A stretch of DNA of 64,000 nucleotides from CAYOEJ01 sp964403015 (GTDB lineage Bacteria; Actinomycetota; Actinomycetes; Actinomycetales; Actinomycetaceae). Below the pieces are notes generated by a model. It saw only the letters and a program-made list of their open reading frames with translations, had not been told where the DNA came from and did no database searches. Below, one piece after another: positions 62,897 through 64,000 of this stretch. The first letter of the stretch is position 1; every line of letters starts with the position of its first letter. The stretch is taken from NCBI GenBank assembly GCA_964403015.1, contig CAYOEJ010000002.1:25104-89103 (forward strand). The letters run 5' to 3'. A program made the translations under genes and the position numbers.

Positions 62897-63450
62897 GCGA
62901 GCAGTCCCTTCTTATCTTCGATCGGGGTTGCCGAAAGTGCAGCTTCTTCGGCCGCGCGGGCCATATCGATACGGTCCTGGCCGAGCGGGCGCTTCTCCAT
63001 CAACTGGTTGCGCAGCTCGAAGATTGCGTTGATGAGCATCTCCGGACGTGGCGGACAACCTGGAAGGTAGATATCGACCGGCACGATGTGATCGATGCCC
63101 TGAACGATGGCGTAGTTATTAAACATGCCACCGGAGGATGCGCACACGCCCATCGAGATAACCCACTTAGGGTCGGCGAGCTGATCGTAAATATTGCGGA
63201 CAACTGGAGCCATCTTCTGGCTGACGCGTCCGGATACCAGCATCAGGTCCGCGTGACGCGGCGATGCGCGGAAGACCTCCATGCCGATTCGCGAAGCGTC
63301 GAAACGAACCGCACCGAACGCCATCATCTCGATAGCGCAGCAGGCCAGACCCATCGTGACCGGCCACGGCGAACGCGCCTGCGCCCAACCAGCAACGGCC
63401 TCAACGGTGGTGAGGCCGATTCCCTGTGGAATGCTCTCTTCAATACCCAT
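62893..63450 (-). CDS. nuoB: NADH-quinone oxidoreductase subunit B
   Basis: Carries the last cluster, N2, next to the quinone. The 185 residues show the tandem cysteines Cys37-Cys38 in GLACCAIEMM, GVCASSGGMFNNY and YLPGCPPRPE, completing the ligand set. GAGGTAA lies upstream; nuoA ends 9 bp before. Confidence 0.97.
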   Translation of the reverse strand: MGIEESIPQGIGLTTVEAVAGWAQARSPWPVTMGLACCAIEMMAFGAVRFDASRIGMEVFRASPRHADLMLVSGRVSQKMAPVVRNIYDQLADPKWVISMGVCASSGGMFNNYAIVQGIDHIVPVDIYLPGCPPRPEMLINAIFELRNQLMEKRPLGQDRIDMARAAEEAALSATPIEDKKGLLA

Positions 63451-63459
63451 TTATTTACC

Positions 63460-63819
63460 TCACTCCCATTCGAGTCCGCCACGACGCCATTCGTAAACGA
63501 ACGGCACGGTGATCAGGAAGACGAACGTCAAAATTGCTACGAGTCCTGCCATCCCCAACTGGTTCGCTGTCACGGCCCACGGGTAGAGGAAGACGACCTC
63601 GATATCGAAAATAATGAAGGTCATGGCGGTGAGGAAGTACTTGATCGGGAATCGACCAGCCGCACCGGCAGTAGGGGTTGCTTCCAAGCCACATTCGTAG
63701 TTCGCGACCTTCACGCGGTTCTTACGCTTGGGGCCCAAGATGGCGCTGGCGCCGAGGCCGCCGAAAGCAACCACTGCGGCAATCAGAATCATGACCAGTA
63801 GTGGTACATACGGATTCAT
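63460..63819 (-). CDS. nuoA: NADH-quinone oxidoreductase subunit A
   Basis: First gene of the operon: 119 residues, three membrane helices, with the conserved YECG (here NYECGLEATP) loop carrying the quinone-site Cys, and FDIEVVFLYPW. ATG 63819 has GGAGG 4 nt upstream; an upstream ATG at 63834 would overlap that site. The promoter should lie in 63820-63934, where I see no clear boxes. Confidence 0.94.
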   Translation of the reverse strand: MNPYVPLLVMILIAAVVAFGGLGASAILGPKRKNRVKVANYECGLEATPTAGAAGRFPIKYFLTAMTFIIFDIEVVFLYPWAVTANQLGMAGLVAILTFVFLITVPFVYEWRRGGLEWE

Positions 63820-63934
63820 AAGACCTCCACCCATTCCTTCATCGTTGAGAATTGGCTCATTTCGCGGGTTTGGACCCGATCTGTTTTCAGATTAACTGTT
63901 TCTTCGTAACTTTTGGCTGGAACTACGCATTGTT

Positions 63935-64000
63935 TCACGCCTTTGGCACCACCTTCGTGAGCGAGGTGATGAGTTTATCCATCCAGTCACCGTCGCGGCG
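63935..64000 (-). CDS. 3' end of a gene cut by the window edge
   Basis: The minus strand reads 21 codons (including DGDWMDKLITSLTKVVPKA) before a TGA at 63935. Composition is protein-like. In many actinobacteria a geranylgeranyl reductase-type gene or menaquinone methyltransferase precedes nuoA, but these residues do not let me decide. Confidence 0.4.
   Translation of the reverse strand, partial: RRDGDWMDKLITSLTKVVPKA

Overview
The window is chromosomal core sequence from a moderately GC-rich actinobacterium. Evidence includes the gene order argS-lysA-hom-thrC-thrB-rho-rpmE-prfA-prmC-tsaC-wecA (the order known from Mycobacterium), a fused E2/E1 2-oxoglutarate enzyme (Kgd), a SigR/RsrA pair beside a 24-residue bL37 gene, Rv3235-like and DUF6912-like genes next to secA, and at least eight genes whose -10 box lies 6-7 nt before the start codon (leaderless transcripts). 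A facultative member of the Actinomycetaceae (Trueperella/Arcanobacterium type) would fit, but that placement is inference. The sequence is a draft scaffold with two 100-N gaps. The first (69-168) is false: the same 55 bases lie on both sides. The second (36054-36153) hides real sbcC sequence.

Layout. 1-12.2 kb, all on the minus strand: argS, lysA, the threonine genes hom-thrC-thrB, then rho, rpmE, prfA, prmC, tsaC and wecA, joining amino-acid supply, translation termination, tRNA modification and the start of envelope polymer synthesis. 12.3-20.4 kb: a DUF937 protein, tRNA-Arg(CCG), a lipoprotein with a 2-hydroxyacid dehydrogenase, a glycerophosphodiesterase with an M23 peptidase, and two CNNM/CorC-type membrane proteins. 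20.6-25.1 kb, plus strand: kgd and an SGNH-like protein lacking the expected catalytic residues. 25.2-26.5 kb: bL37, rsrA and sigR, with a SigR-type promoter in front of sigR.

26.5-30.7 kb is an amino-sugar locus: ROK kinase, a wrecked nanE, nagB and nagA on the minus strand, with a divergent GntR/FadR regulator. 30.7-38.8 kb, plus strand: a DoxX-like protein, aroA, rsgA, hisN, sbcD and sbcC. 38.8-43.7 kb holds poorly characterised actinobacterial genes: a DUF6912-like protein, a CpaE-like NTPase with a SAF-domain partner, a small HTH protein, a two-repeat barrel-like protein, a LysM membrane protein and an Rv3235-family protein. secA follows at 43.7-46.5 kb.

46.7-63.8 kb is a complete 14-gene nuoA-N operon for respiratory complex I on the minus strand. 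It ends in a translationally coupled polyprenyl diphosphate synthase, probably for the quinone side chain, and a clear terminator. The last 66 bases carry the 3' end of another minus-strand gene. I see no rRNA, transposase, prophage or CRISPR array. The least described part is the CpaE/SAF/HTH/LysM/Rv3235 group beside secA.
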